Below are positions 17,115 to 26,896 of a DNA stretch of 64,000 bases, piece after piece. Position 1 is the stretch's first letter, and each line of letters begins with the position of its first letter. Source of the stretch: Dysgonomonas sp. 520. GTDB taxonomy: Bacteria > Bacteroidota > Bacteroidia > Bacteroidales > Dysgonomonadaceae. The notes under the pieces are model-generated. The model saw only the letters and a program-made list of their open reading frames with translations. It was not told the origin of the DNA and did no database searches. Where the stretch lies: positions 62,001 to 126,000 of the forward strand of contig NZ_QVMP01000006.1 of the NCBI RefSeq assembly GCF_010501095.1, in the 5' to 3' direction. The translations under genes and the position numbers were made by a program.

Positions 17115-18054
17115 TTTTTATTAGTTTAAATTTTATGAGATATATCAAAACTAAAGGTGTTATTATCACTAGCATTATCAAATATTCATTCATTGTTTCG
17201 TATAAATAAATTGTAGCGAGCGACGCAATCCCCTGCACAATGCCATAGCAAAGAGATACTACACGGTGGTCTATCTTCTGCTCGTTGCTAAGGATTTGAT
17301 AGAAGTGTAGCCTGTGAGGTTTGAATATATTTTGTTTTAGATACAGCCTATGCAGAATAGTACAAACAGAATCTACACCATATACAACCAGAAAGAGAAG
17401 CCATATAATAGAATTTGTTATCAACATTAATTTTATCATTAAATAGATAATCCAAAAAGCCATGGATATGCTGCCGATGTCTCCGGCAAAGCATTTAGCC
17501 TTTTTCCTGTAATTGAAAAACAGGAATACCACGCAAGCCAATATAGGAAATATAAGAAAATCGTAATCTTCAAATTCAATGACATATTTGTTGACCGCTA
17601 TGAACGAAAGCATTACTACTATCGAGTATATTCCGGTAATGCCGTTTATACCGTCCATAAAATTGTATGCATTGATGATGCCGACAGCAAATATATAGGC
17701 TATCAGGATAAGCCACCAAGGCTGGGATTGAAGCAATCCTAAATCGTAAAAGCTAATACTGATCGCAATAAACTGAACCAGCGCCCTTAATTTGTTGGGC
17801 AGGCTTTTTATGTCGTCGTAAAAACTTATAAAACTAACCATAGTTATCCCCGTGAAGAACAGATAACCGGTGTTTAAGTGTAGTGCAAAGTATATAAGAG
17901 CAGCAAACCAGAATATGATACCACCACCTCGTAAGGTTATGGCTGTATGCGAACTTCTTTCGTTTGGTTTATCAACAATGTTGTATTTATCTGCAATTTT
18001 AAAATAGATTAGTATCAAAACAGTTAGTATGCAAACAACAGCTATATAAATCAT
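17095..18054 (-). CDS. Undecaprenyl-phosphate sugar-1-phosphate transferase (WecA/WbpL-like)
   Basis: 319-residue polytopic membrane enzyme of the MraY/WecA family. It starts the repeat unit by moving a HexNAc-1-phosphate (probably a 6-deoxy-HexNAc such as FucNAc or QuiNAc) onto undecaprenyl phosphate. Evidence: about ten hydrophobic segments, the cytosolic acidic motif YDDIKSLP, the NAYNFMDGINGITG motif and the AGDIGS motif typical of the family. Pairs with the SDR gene 3 bases upstream in the same order as wbjF-wbpL of Pseudomonas aeruginosa O11, where WbpL begins the O-antigen. Confidence 0.88.
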   Translation of the reverse strand: MIYIAVVCILTVLILIYFKIADKYNIVDKPNERSSHTAITLRGGGIIFWFAALIYFALHLNTGYLFFTGITMVSFISFYDDIKSLPNKLRALVQFIAISISFYDLGLLQSQPWWLILIAYIFAVGIINAYNFMDGINGITGIYSIVVMLSFIAVNKYVIEFEDYDFLIFPILACVVFLFFNYRKKAKCFAGDIGSISMAFWIIYLMIKLMLITNSIIWLLFLVVYGVDSVCTILHRLYLKQNIFKPHRLHFYQILSNEQKIDHRVVSLCYGIVQGIASLATIYLYETMNEYLIMLVIITPLVLIYLIKFKLIKNGTKNN

Positions 18055-18057
18055 GAT

Positions 18058-18990
18058 TTAGTTTCTTTTCTTGAACGATTTTATTGTTTTTATAATTCCA
18101 TCTGAAGATGTAACCGGCAGTTTCTCAACACCGATACTCTCTTTTATTTTTTTGTTGCTGACTACATAATTCTCCGTCAGTTTATTTAATCTGAAAGTAT
18201 TTAAAGGCAAATGCAAGATGTCGCCTACCTTGGCTCCTGCGCTAACCAATGACTTCGATATATTCCATATTCTGGGTTTACGATCGAGAGCTTTGCATAT
18301 CAATCTTATCAACTCATTGGTTGATAAAGGCTCGTCGTCTGCAATATTATAAATACCGGTTTCGATGTCTTTATCAATTACCCGGTCAATGAAGAAACTA
18401 AGGTTGTCGATAGACGTAAATGACCGTTTATTGTCAAATGCTCCAAGAGGATAGGGGATACCCTTCTCAATGAAGCTGTAAAGTAAATTCAGATTTCCTT
18501 TGTTTCCAGGACCATGAATCATGCAAGGCCTGAAGATATATACATATTTGTCTTTTGGTAGATGTTGCAGAATATAGTTTTCGGCTGCAATTTTGCTTTC
18601 TCCGTAAGGCCCAACAGGATTGGGTATAATATCCTCGGTTAAAATATCGCTTACAACAACATCAGCGGCAGCTTTTACTGAACTGAAAAAAATAAATTTA
18701 CGGGCATTTGAGTTTAAATACCAATCATATATTTTTTGAGTCAAGCCTGTGTTTATATCAAAATAAATCTGGGATTCGGTTTGGTTTTTCGTATCATGAG
18801 CCTTACCTGCCAGATGAATGATGGCATCAATATCGGGAAGTTTATCCAACTCATCCCATTTGTAGGTTTTTTCAACCCCGTCTTTAGCCGGAGTGACAAT
18901 GTCTAATCCGTATATTGAATGTTTATTTTTCAGGCTGTTAACCAAATTGCCACCAACAAATCCGTGTATACCGGTTATAAGTATATTCAT
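18058..18990 (-). CDS. NAD-dependent epimerase/dehydratase (WbpV/WbjF-like 4-ketoreductase)
   Basis: 310-residue short-chain dehydrogenase of the extended type. It has a Rossmann motif GIHGFVGGN (residues 7-15), a serine region FFSSVKAAAD and the catalytic YGESK (YxxxK). Such proteins sit next to WbpL-type transferases and reduce the 4-keto group of UDP-6-deoxy-HexNAc intermediates to give the initiating sugar (D-FucNAc or D-QuiNAc). The substrate is inferred from the neighbour. It lies 15 bases after the glycosyltransferase and 3 bases before the sugar-phosphate transferase. Confidence 0.82.
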   Translation of the reverse strand: MNILITGIHGFVGGNLVNSLKNKHSIYGLDIVTPAKDGVEKTYKWDELDKLPDIDAIIHLAGKAHDTKNQTESQIYFDINTGLTQKIYDWYLNSNARKFIFFSSVKAAADVVVSDILTEDIIPNPVGPYGESKIAAENYILQHLPKDKYVYIFRPCMIHGPGNKGNLNLLYSFIEKGIPYPLGAFDNKRSFTSIDNLSFFIDRVIDKDIETGIYNIADDEPLSTNELIRLICKALDRKPRIWNISKSLVSAGAKVGDILHLPLNTFRLNKLTENYVVSNKKIKESIGVEKLPVTSSDGIIKTIKSFKKRN

Positions 18991-19005
18991 ATTTTATTCA
19001 GAGTT

Positions 19006-20256
19006 TTAGTTAAGGATAAAGTTTGCCAAATCAACATATTGCTGAGTAACTACATCTTTAGAATATTCAGCCTTTACTATGTCAACTCCGCTTTTACCCA
19101 TTTTTCTTAGATCTTCTTTTTTTGTATTTTTAAGGATATTTGCCATTTTTTCAATTTTTGTAGGGAAATCATTTTCTGTAATTAAGAATGCACAGTTTTT
19201 ATCCTCCAGAAAGTTTGTTATAGGGGTATTTTTACTTGAACAAACCATCAAAGGACGTTCACAGGCCATAATTGTATATACTTTGGATGGAAATCCATCT
19301 TGGTCTGTTTTGGGTGACATAAATATAAATTGAATGTCAGAATATGCTATCATTGCGGGGATAAGATTCCGTGGCTGATATGGAAGTATATGAAGTTTAT
19401 CCAACTGATTTGCAGTGATTTCCTTTTCAATATATTCTTTCATAACACCTTCTCCTATCACAAAAAACTCGATATCTTCATCTTTCAACGATTTTGCAAG
19501 TTCGATTAACGGAATCCAATCTTGAGCAAAACCAATGTTTCCGGCATACATCAATTTTAGAGATGTCGATTTTTTGAATATTTTATCGTCCAAATCAAGA
19601 TTGTCTGTATCTAAGGGTTTGTACAAATCTGTATCTACAAAATTGGGGATAATTTTCAGTTTCGATTTGTCTTTAAACCTATCAATTATCGTATCATAAA
19701 ATATTTGGTCAATTGTTGTTACAGCCTCAGATTTGTTATAAACAAATCTCTCCAGATTTTTCAATTGTTTAATAATGAAAGAAGATTTCATTTCTTTCTC
19801 TTTAATTAATAAATCGGGATAGATTTCCTGAACATTATAGATAACCTTTGCTTTTTTTAATTTTCCTAAAAGTATGTTTATTGCACCAATAGTTATAGGA
19901 GGGGATGGAGATAGAATAATATCAACATTTTTTTCTCTCAAACCTAAAAAGAAGGCGATAATATGCCAGTAAATGAATCCAATGAGACGTAAAACAGTGC
20001 TTTTAAACTTCTTTTGGGTTACGTGTTTTACCCTAATATTGTGATACATACTTTCATAATATAACCCTCCGTATCGTGAACGAAGAGGTTGCTTTGCCAG
20101 TTCTGATTTAACCAGGTTATATTGAGGAATGGTTGTTATCACAACAACTTCATAACCCTCGCTTTGAAATTTCAAAGCAATATCATTGAAAAGATATGCT
20201 GTTGAAACTCCATCGGGACTGAATACAATGGTATGAATTAATATTTTTTTTCTCAT
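19006..20256 (-). CDS. Glycosyltransferase family 4, probable L-FucNAc transferase (WbjE/WbuB-like)
   Basis: 416-residue GT-B fold transferase. The N-terminus ILIHTIVFSPDGVSTAYL is characteristic of the WbuB/WbjE group, which adds L-FucNAc to the lipid-linked first sugar; the C-terminal donor site contains LKLMYAGNIGFAQDW and MSPKTDQDGFPSKVYTIMA with a glutamate-poor variant of the usual motif. The ATG at 20256 is preferred over one ten codons earlier because the family starts at MRKKILIHT. It directly follows the UDP-L-FucNAc genes in the operon, the same order as wbjBCDEF in P. aeruginosa O11 and fnlABC-wbuB in E. coli O26. Confidence 0.82.
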   Translation of the reverse strand: MRKKILIHTIVFSPDGVSTAYLFNDIALKFQSEGYEVVVITTIPQYNLVKSELAKQPLRSRYGGLYYESMYHNIRVKHVTQKKFKSTVLRLIGFIYWHIIAFFLGLREKNVDIILSPSPPITIGAINILLGKLKKAKVIYNVQEIYPDLLIKEKEMKSSFIIKQLKNLERFVYNKSEAVTTIDQIFYDTIIDRFKDKSKLKIIPNFVDTDLYKPLDTDNLDLDDKIFKKSTSLKLMYAGNIGFAQDWIPLIELAKSLKDEDIEFFVIGEGVMKEYIEKEITANQLDKLHILPYQPRNLIPAMIAYSDIQFIFMSPKTDQDGFPSKVYTIMACERPLMVCSSKNTPITNFLEDKNCAFLITENDFPTKIEKMANILKNTKKEDLRKMGKSGVDIVKAEYSKDVVTQQYVDLANFILN

Positions 20257-20341
20257 ACAAAATACTATCAATAATTTATAAGTCACAATGTTGTGATAGA
20301 AATGTAAAGTATTATGTTATTCAGTGTTTTGTTATCTTTTA

Positions 20342-21475
20342 TCATTCGCTCCAAACCACACGTTTAATATAGTCGGTATATGATAGAATAATCCTAACAA
20401 CCTTATCGCTAACGTTAGGCATACTGTAATCGGCAATAGGTCGGAAATTGCGTTTTTCTCCGGTTTCTTGATATTGCAATTGAACCAAACCTTGCAAAAC
20501 ACGCTCAGGATTCAATCCAACCATCATCACAGAGGCCTCTTCCATAGCTTCGGGGCGTTCGTGAGCTTCCCGAATATTTAAAGCTCTGAAATTGAGTATA
20601 GAGGATTCCTCGCTGATTGTTCCGCTATCGGACAATACAGCTTTCGAGTTCATTTGCAATGCAATATAATCGCTCAAACCCATAGGTTTCATCAGGTTCA
20701 CGTTTTTGTGAAACTGAATATTGTGCCTTTCAATCATCTTGCGGGTTCGGGGATGAGTTGAGACGATAACAGGAAGGTTATATTTCTCAGAAATCGTGTT
20801 CAATATTTCAACCAAATTGAAGAAGTTCTTTTCGGATGCAATGTTTTCTTCCCGGTGAGCAGAAATGACAAAATAGTTATCTTTTTTCAGATTAAGCTGC
20901 TCAAGTATTTCCGATTTTTTTACTTTAGGCATGTATTCGTTTAACACCTCATACATAGGACTTCCCGTTTTGATGACTCTGTCGGGACGCAATCCTTCGG
21001 CTAGGAGGTATTCTCTTGCTATATCGCTATACGTGAGATTTATGTCGGCGGTGTGGTCTACAATTCTGCGGTTGCTTTCTTCCGGCACACGTTGGTCGAA
21101 ACAACGGTTTCCAGCTTCCATATGAAAGATTGGAATATGTCGTTTTTTTGCAGCGATGGCGCAGAGGCACGAGTTGGTATCTCCCAATACAAGAAAAGCT
21201 TCGGGTTTTACTTCTTCCAATACTGCATCAATATTGATGAGTATTTGTCCGGCAGTTTCAGTTGCATTTCTGCCTGCCGCATTCAGAAAATAGTCTGGTT
21301 TTCTTAGTTCCAGATCTTCAAAAAAGACCTCATTCAATTCATAATCATAATTCTGTCCGGTATGTACCAGTATGTGTTCTATTGCCTCAGATTGATCTAA
21401 TTTTTTCAGAACACACGAAAGTCTTATTATTTCGGGCCGAGTGCCGACCACAGTCATTACTTTTAGCTTTTCCAT
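20342..21475 (-). CDS. fnlC: UDP-HexNAc 2-epimerase, third enzyme of UDP-L-FucNAc synthesis (FnlC/CapG/WbjD)
   Basis: 377-residue non-hydrolysing UDP-N-acetylglucosamine 2-epimerase homologue. It has VVGTRPEIIRLS at residues 9-20, HTGQNYDYELNEVFFEDL, the HMEAGNRCFD motif, and PEESNRRIVDH and DSGTISEESS motifs that bind UDP-sugar. In this operon it follows the CapE and CapF homologues, so the expected reaction is C2 epimerisation of UDP-2-acetamido-2,6-dideoxy-L-talose to UDP-L-FucNAc. The NYDYELNEVFFEDL segment is more typical of FnlC/CapG than of WecB. Length is normal. Confidence 0.88.
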   Translation of the reverse strand: MEKLKVMTVVGTRPEIIRLSCVLKKLDQSEAIEHILVHTGQNYDYELNEVFFEDLELRKPDYFLNAAGRNATETAGQILINIDAVLEEVKPEAFLVLGDTNSCLCAIAAKKRHIPIFHMEAGNRCFDQRVPEESNRRIVDHTADINLTYSDIAREYLLAEGLRPDRVIKTGSPMYEVLNEYMPKVKKSEILEQLNLKKDNYFVISAHREENIASEKNFFNLVEILNTISEKYNLPVIVSTHPRTRKMIERHNIQFHKNVNLMKPMGLSDYIALQMNSKAVLSDSGTISEESSILNFRALNIREAHERPEAMEEASVMMVGLNPERVLQGLVQLQYQETGEKRNFRPIADYSMPNVSDKVVRIILSYTDYIKRVVWSE

Positions 21476-21521
21476 TAGTTTATAAGTTGTAAATATCTTA
21501 CTTACTATTCTCTAGGTATAA

Positions 21522-22640
21522 TTAAACCTTGAAAAAGAATGTATCAGGTCTTTCCTGATCAAAAATTTCATTAACCCACATAACTGTAACCATGTCTGTA
21601 TCGCCCAGGTTTTCAATGTTATGGGTATAGCCAACAGGAATGTCAACAACTTCAAGTTTGTCTCCCGATACGAAATATTCAATAATTTTGTCGGAGTCAA
21701 TTTGCCGAAAACGGATAACACCCTTACCACTTACTACCAGAAATTTTTCATTTTTAGTGTGGTGCCAATGATTCCCTTTAGTGATGTGAGGTTTAGAAAT
21801 GTTAATAGACACTTGGCCTCTGTCGGTCGATTTCAGGAATTCGGTAAAAGAGCCCCTTTCGTCGATATTCATCTTCAAAGGGTAACTGAACTGATCGGTG
21901 GGCAGATAGCTTAGGTATGTTGAATATAGCTTTTTTGTGAAAGCGTCAGCTAAGTCTGGAACCTGAAGGTTTATTCTGCTTTCTTTGAATTGATGAAGTA
22001 AATCTACAATTTCGCCAAGTTTAATTTTATGAAGAGGGGTTACCTCTTCGTATCTATTTTGCGACCCTATTTGTTTTTCGGTTAGTTTCAGTTTTTCAAT
22101 AAATGATGCTACCACATCATCTATATAAACAAGGCTCATCTCAACATTCGGATCATTTACTTTTATTGGCAGATCGTTTGCTATATTATTACAGAAAGTT
22201 GCAACTGCACTGTTGTAGTTGGGACGGCACCATTTTCCAAATACGTTTGGAAGACGGTATACATACACTTGTGCTTTTGTGTCCAAGCTGTATGCAAACA
22301 TCAGCTCTTCACCTGCTTTTTTACTTTGACCGTAAGGATTGTCTAGTGCCGCCTGTGTGGATGAAGTGATAAGTACAGGTGCTTTGTTGCCATATTTCTT
22401 TAGCGCTTCTAATAGCTGAGATGTAAAGCCAAAATTACCAGACATAAAGTCTTCAGTGTTTTCAGGCCTGTTCACACCTGCCAGATGGAAGATAAATTGG
22501 CATTCTTTGGCATATTCATCTAGCAATGCGGGATCTGTATCAATATCATATTTCATCAAATCGGTATAGCCTTGGTTATGAAGCTCGACAATGAGATTTT
22601 TCCCTACAAAGCCATTTGATCCGGTGACAAGAATTTTCAT
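21522..22640 (-). CDS. fnlB: UDP-L-FucNAc synthesis bifunctional protein (FnlB/CapF/WbjC)
   Basis: 372-residue two-domain enzyme. Residues 1-240 form an extended SDR domain with GSNGFVGKN near the start and a catalytic NPYGQSK (YxxxK). Residues 250-372 form a cupin with histidines in KGNHWHHTKNEKFLVV and GYTHNIEN, the metal site of CapF. In Staphylococcus aureus and P. aeruginosa, CapF/WbjC carries out C3 epimerisation (cupin) and C4 reduction (SDR) to give UDP-2-acetamido-2,6-dideoxy-L-talose. It starts within the last four bases of the CapE homologue, so the two are translationally coupled. Confidence 0.92.
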   Translation of the reverse strand: MKILVTGSNGFVGKNLIVELHNQGYTDLMKYDIDTDPALLDEYAKECQFIFHLAGVNRPENTEDFMSGNFGFTSQLLEALKKYGNKAPVLITSSTQAALDNPYGQSKKAGEELMFAYSLDTKAQVYVYRLPNVFGKWCRPNYNSAVATFCNNIANDLPIKVNDPNVEMSLVYIDDVVASFIEKLKLTEKQIGSQNRYEEVTPLHKIKLGEIVDLLHQFKESRINLQVPDLADAFTKKLYSTYLSYLPTDQFSYPLKMNIDERGSFTEFLKSTDRGQVSINISKPHITKGNHWHHTKNEKFLVVSGKGVIRFRQIDSDKIIEYFVSGDKLEVVDIPVGYTHNIENLGDTDMVTVMWVNEIFDQERPDTFFFKV

Positions 22641-23653
22641 TTTTGGAGTGTTTCGTTAACTATATCCAACTTAAGTAATAATTTCTTCATGCCATCAACA
22701 TCAAGCCTGGCTGTGTTGTGTGAATGATAATCTTCTATTTCGGATATTTCTTCTTGTCCTTCGCTAAAATACTTATCATAGTTCAAGTCCCTGTTATCGG
22801 CAGGTATACGATAATAATCGCCCATATCTATGGCTTTAGCCATTTCTTCTCTGGTTACGAGTGTTTCGTAGAGTTTTTCCCCGTGCCTTGTTCCTATGAC
22901 CCTTATTTTCGAGTCCGATTTATATAGATCAACGACCGCTTTAGCCAATACATCTATGGTTGCGGCGGGAGCTTTTTGCACAAAGAGGTCTCCGTTTTTT
23001 CCATGTTCAAAGGCGTAGAGAACAAGATCAACGGCATCGTCCAATGTCATCATGAACCGGGTCATGTTAGGGTCTGTCAAGGTCAGGTCTTTTCCTGCGT
23101 GCAACTGGTCAATGAATAAGGGTATAACAGAACCTCTGCTAGCCATAACGTTTCCGTATCGGGTGCAGCAAATGGTTGTATTGGAGCCTTCCAGAGAGCG
23201 AGCTTCGGCTATGGCTACTTTTTCCATCATGGCTTTACTTATTCCCATTGCATTAATAGGGTAGGCTGCTTTATCGGTGGAAAGTACTACTACATTTTTC
23301 ACTCCATGTTCAACGGCTGAATCCAATACATTTTGGGTTCCCAAAACATTTGTCCTGACTGCCTCTATCGGAAAAAATTCGCAAGAAGGCACTTGTTTTA
23401 AAGCTGCGGCATGAAAAATATAATCAACTCCCCTCATGGCATTGTTTAGGCTTTGTTTATTTCTAACATCGCCAATGTAGAATTTCACTTTTGGACTTTG
23501 TAATGAATGACGCATGTCATCTTGTTTTTTTTCATCACGGGAAAAAATACGGATTTCTTTAATGTCTGTATCTAAAAATCTCTTTAACACAGCATTGCCA
23601 AAGGAACCTGTTCCTCCGGTAATTAACAATACCTTATTCTCAAAAAGACTCAT
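22637..23653 (-). CDS. fnlA: UDP-GlcNAc 4,6-dehydratase/5-epimerase (FnlA/CapE/WbjB)
   Basis: 338-residue soluble SDR that starts UDP-L-FucNAc synthesis from UDP-GlcNAc. The NAD-binding GGTGSFGNAV is at residues 13-22 and LSTDKAAYPINAMGISK holds the catalytic Asp-Lys pair; the usual YxxxK is MGISK, the Met-for-Tyr change typical of the CapE/WbjB group. It lacks the membrane region of the larger WbpM/CapD dehydratases. First gene of the coupled fnlABC cassette. Confidence 0.93.
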   Translation of the reverse strand: MSLFENKVLLITGGTGSFGNAVLKRFLDTDIKEIRIFSRDEKKQDDMRHSLQSPKVKFYIGDVRNKQSLNNAMRGVDYIFHAAALKQVPSCEFFPIEAVRTNVLGTQNVLDSAVEHGVKNVVVLSTDKAAYPINAMGISKAMMEKVAIAEARSLEGSNTTICCTRYGNVMASRGSVIPLFIDQLHAGKDLTLTDPNMTRFMMTLDDAVDLVLYAFEHGKNGDLFVQKAPAATIDVLAKAVVDLYKSDSKIRVIGTRHGEKLYETLVTREEMAKAIDMGDYYRIPADNRDLNYDKYFSEGQEEISEIEDYHSHNTARLDVDGMKKLLLKLDIVNETLQK

Positions 23654-23665
23654 TTAAATTAATTT

Positions 23666-24811
23666 TTATTCGTTATACAATCTTTCAATTTCCTTCCAAA
23701 TTTCTTTTTCATTAAAGTTTTCACAAACAAAATTTCTCCCATTAAACCCAAAGTTAACCCTTCTATCTTTATTTAATATTAGTTGTTCAATTTTATCTTT
23801 TATATCTAATGCGTCATGATCTACAAAGTATCCGGTTTGTCCTTCAATTATAGAATCAATACAACCCGTGGCACGGGTGGTTATGACAGGTATTTCCATC
23901 GCAGAAGCCTCAAGTATTGATGTCGGAAATCCTTCTCTGTAAGAAGGTAAGACAAAAATATCCATAAGTGAATAATAGGCTGCTATTTCTTCGTTAGGAA
24001 CATAATTGGTATGTATTATGGCTGAGCTGTCGTTTATTTCCTTAATTGTGTTGATAGGCAAAGAATCTCTATCTTCAAACATGCCAACCAATAGCAATAC
24101 AAGGTTATCATATTTCTTTCTTAACATTTTAAATGCGTCGATAAACTCTATGATACCTTTGTCTCTCACTAGTCGTCCAGTATATCCTATAACAAGGCTA
24201 CCTTCTGAAATGTTGTATTTTGTTTTTATTTTTTTAACAAGCAATTCTTCGATGTTATTTTTATTGAATCTTTCCAAATTTATGCCATTGCATGTCCCTT
24301 TTTTTAATACAATTTGTTTTTGAGGAGGATTTAGCTTATCTCTTAAACTTATTTTAGAAACAGAGGGACTTACATTTATAATTTTCGTTGCCAATCGAGC
24401 AGTTAAACGATCTATGTTTATCATTAAAAATCGTTTCAACCCCGAAGTTGTTTCATATACCAAGCCATGCCTAAAGTATATTCTTTGAGGTACCTTCGTC
24501 AAATAAGCAGCTATCATAGACACTAGGGCTCCTTTGGGTGTATGCCCCATAACTATATCTATATTATTTTGTTTTATATATTTTGTAATATAATAAACAG
24601 ATTTCAGGTCATCTATTATAGATATCTTTCGCAAGATAGGTATTTCTTTGTAAGTAAACCTTAATTTTTGTGATAAATTTTTTAATTCAGAGGATGGACT
24701 GCATATTATGTGCATATTATATCCTTTCTGATGAAAATATTTCAGTTGATCACCTAAAAAGTAAGGAATTACAAAGTATATATTTACTACATGGAGTATA
24801 TTCATCTTCAA
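23666..24811 (-). CDS. Glycosyltransferase family 4
   Basis: 381-residue GT-B transferase of the polysaccharide operon. An N-terminal acceptor domain (NILHVVNIYFVIPYFLGDQL) is followed by a C-terminal donor domain with VIGYTGRLVRDKGI, the DIFVLPSYREGFPTSILEAS segment (EX7E-type motif) and a closing TGYFVD. Sits 12 bases before fnlA. The sugar it transfers is unknown; by its position it acts after the first two sugars. Confidence 0.88.
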   Translation of the reverse strand: MKMNILHVVNIYFVIPYFLGDQLKYFHQKGYNMHIICSPSSELKNLSQKLRFTYKEIPILRKISIIDDLKSVYYITKYIKQNNIDIVMGHTPKGALVSMIAAYLTKVPQRIYFRHGLVYETTSGLKRFLMINIDRLTARLATKIINVSPSVSKISLRDKLNPPQKQIVLKKGTCNGINLERFNKNNIEELLVKKIKTKYNISEGSLVIGYTGRLVRDKGIIEFIDAFKMLRKKYDNLVLLLVGMFEDRDSLPINTIKEINDSSAIIHTNYVPNEEIAAYYSLMDIFVLPSYREGFPTSILEASAMEIPVITTRATGCIDSIIEGQTGYFVDHDALDIKDKIEQLILNKDRRVNFGFNGRNFVCENFNEKEIWKEIERLYNE

Positions 24812-24935
24812 AATAAAAATTTAAGCCATAAATGTATTAAAACTTTCTGTCATAAGAAATGAAAATGTTTTATACAATATATTTATTCGCTATATTATTA
24901 ATATCGTACGGTTTAGATCTGTTTCGGTATTTTGA

Positions 24936-26024
24936 TTAAATTGACAAGAATTCACATAGTTTTTTTGCCGACACTGTCCATGTCAATTCTTCGTGAGCAT
25001 ATTTATATGCTTTATCTTCAAGCTGTTTTATGTTAGTCGGATTTGTATATAGGTTTAGTATATTTGTGGCAATTTCGTTCGCATCAGGATTTACAATAAT
25101 ACCTGTATTTTCGGGAACTTGCTCCGATAAAGCACCAACATTAGTTACTATTACGGTTTTTCCGCAAGTAAAAGCCATTGGTATTACTCCGGATTGACTA
25201 GCATCAATATAAGGAAGAACTAAAAAGTCATGTTCAGATATCAAGTCCGGAATTTCAGAGTCATCTATCCATCGATTTTGAATATTAATATAATTCTTTA
25301 AATCAGCTATCTTTTGTTGATATTTATTGAGATCTCCCCTTCCTGCAATGGTTAACGATATTCTTTTATCTTGGTTGTTTATGATCGAGAAAGCATCTAA
25401 AAGTAAGTCTATGCCTTTGTATTTCTCAATTCTTCCGAAGAATAATATTTTATAAGATAGTTGATTGTTCGTTCTGTCAATATTATAATCAATGCAAGCA
25501 TGAGGTATAATACAGATGTCTTTTTCTTTTTTTTTGAAATGTTTCATTGTATGTTCTAGGAAAAATTTACTTAGAATAATAACTTTTCCAGACTTTTTCA
25601 TACATGCCCAAGTCACAAATTTTATAAAGATTGATTTTTCTCCTTCATGTAAGATCGGATCATGCAAAGTTGAAACGATTTTCCTTTTAGAAAAAAAAAG
25701 ATATATAAAGGGGTTGAATAAAGATATCATTGGAGCATAAATGGAATTGGGCGAAAATTCTTTTATTTGATTAATTATTTTCCAGTATTTGATGAAGTTG
25801 AAAAAAGAAATGATAAAACTCAATTTAGAGGTATAGGTATTGATTCTGTATATTTCAACAGATTCGTTTTCCTTTCCAAATTGTATCCAATCTTGAATAT
25901 TATCACATTGATTTGATACAATAATCTGCAATTTTACTTTGCCTAACAACGCTTTAGCCATTTCAAACGAATAAAGTGGGCCGGCTCCTTGTCTGCCCAA
26001 ATATAGCATAGTTAATTTTTTCAT
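24936..26024 (-). CDS. Glycosyltransferase family 4
   Basis: 362-residue GT-B transferase. It starts MKKLTMLYLGRQGAGPLYSF, has KILFFGRIEKYKGIDLLLDAF at the start of the donor domain, then HDFLVLPYIDASQSGVIPMA near the expected nucleotide-sugar site. The usual second glutamate of the EX7E motif is not obvious, so the donor site is slightly divergent. Its start overlaps the upstream GT2 stop by four bases. Donor and acceptor are unknown. A 124-bp gap before the next gene is the largest in the operon. Confidence 0.83.
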   Translation of the reverse strand: MKKLTMLYLGRQGAGPLYSFEMAKALLGKVKLQIIVSNQCDNIQDWIQFGKENESVEIYRINTYTSKLSFIISFFNFIKYWKIINQIKEFSPNSIYAPMISLFNPFIYLFFSKRKIVSTLHDPILHEGEKSIFIKFVTWACMKKSGKVIILSKFFLEHTMKHFKKKEKDICIIPHACIDYNIDRTNNQLSYKILFFGRIEKYKGIDLLLDAFSIINNQDKRISLTIAGRGDLNKYQQKIADLKNYINIQNRWIDDSEIPDLISEHDFLVLPYIDASQSGVIPMAFTCGKTVIVTNVGALSEQVPENTGIIVNPDANEIATNILNLYTNPTNIKQLEDKAYKYAHEELTWTVSAKKLCEFLSI

Positions 26025-26896
26025 GAGATAGATCTTTTATCTTTAATATGCATTAAAAAGGAAAAGGGTAAAAGTGTTATACTCCAAAGAGGAAGAGAAT
26101 TTCTACTCAACCCGGAAGATAAACAAAAAGAGAACCTCCAATAGTTTAATATCGCTTTTATCTTCTGAGTAAAAGGTATTTTGTGATGAAAAAACTCCTT
26201 ATAATAAAGAGTCGAATATTGTGGATTATCCATCCTGATTTTAAGGATCTTTGCGGTTAAACCGTCCGGAAGATATTCACAAATATATATGCCTTTGTTT
26301 ATATATAACATTTTATATTTCTCAGACATTCGATTTATGGTCAGGGCTTCGGGACAGAAAAATTCGGATGGTATATCCGGAAACTTAAATTTTCTGATTA
26401 TTTCAGTTAAATATACTTCAGCCTTATCTCCTTTTACGTTGTATTTATATCTGAAATCGAATATGTTGCAATATAGTTGATCCACAGATGGTTTTCCTCC
26501 AACACAAGATAAGTCTGAATATATGTTATTAAATATTAATCCACAATAATCTGTATTATGTTTTGCCGTCTCATGAAGTTCGTTTATTGTTTCGATTGCA
26601 TCTTTAGTTAAATAATCATCACTGTCGACAATAAAAAACAGATTTCCTCTGGCTTCATCTACTCCTCTGTTTATAGCCCTATGTTTTCCTCCGTTTTTTT
26701 GTTTGAAATATCTTATTCCAATTTTGTTTTCGGCTACAAATGAGGAGATTAACTGCTCAGTGTTGTCTGTGCTACCATCATCAACAATAAGCCACTCAAA
26801 GTCTTTGAACGTTTGATTTACTAAAGACTCATATAATCGCTTTAGTGTATAAGATCTGTTATATGTCGGGGTAAATATTGTTATTTTATTATTCAT
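26021..26896 (-). CDS. Glycosyltransferase family 2
   Basis: 291-residue GT-A transferase. The N-terminus has IFTPTYNRSYTLKRLYESL and IVDDGSTDNTE, followed by the metal-binding FIVDSDDYLT (DxD). The C-terminus is basic and hydrophobic and may associate with the membrane. It shares one base with the polymerase gene upstream and four with the GT4 gene downstream, a tightly coupled arrangement. Probably adds a side or backbone sugar; donor unknown. Confidence 0.88.
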   Translation of the reverse strand: MNNKITIFTPTYNRSYTLKRLYESLVNQTFKDFEWLIVDDGSTDNTEQLISSFVAENKIGIRYFKQKNGGKHRAINRGVDEARGNLFFIVDSDDYLTKDAIETINELHETAKHNTDYCGLIFNNIYSDLSCVGGKPSVDQLYCNIFDFRYKYNVKGDKAEVYLTEIIRKFKFPDIPSEFFCPEALTINRMSEKYKMLYINKGIYICEYLPDGLTAKILKIRMDNPQYSTLYYKEFFHHKIPFTQKIKAILNYWRFSFCLSSGLSRNSLPLWSITLLPFSFLMHIKDKRSIS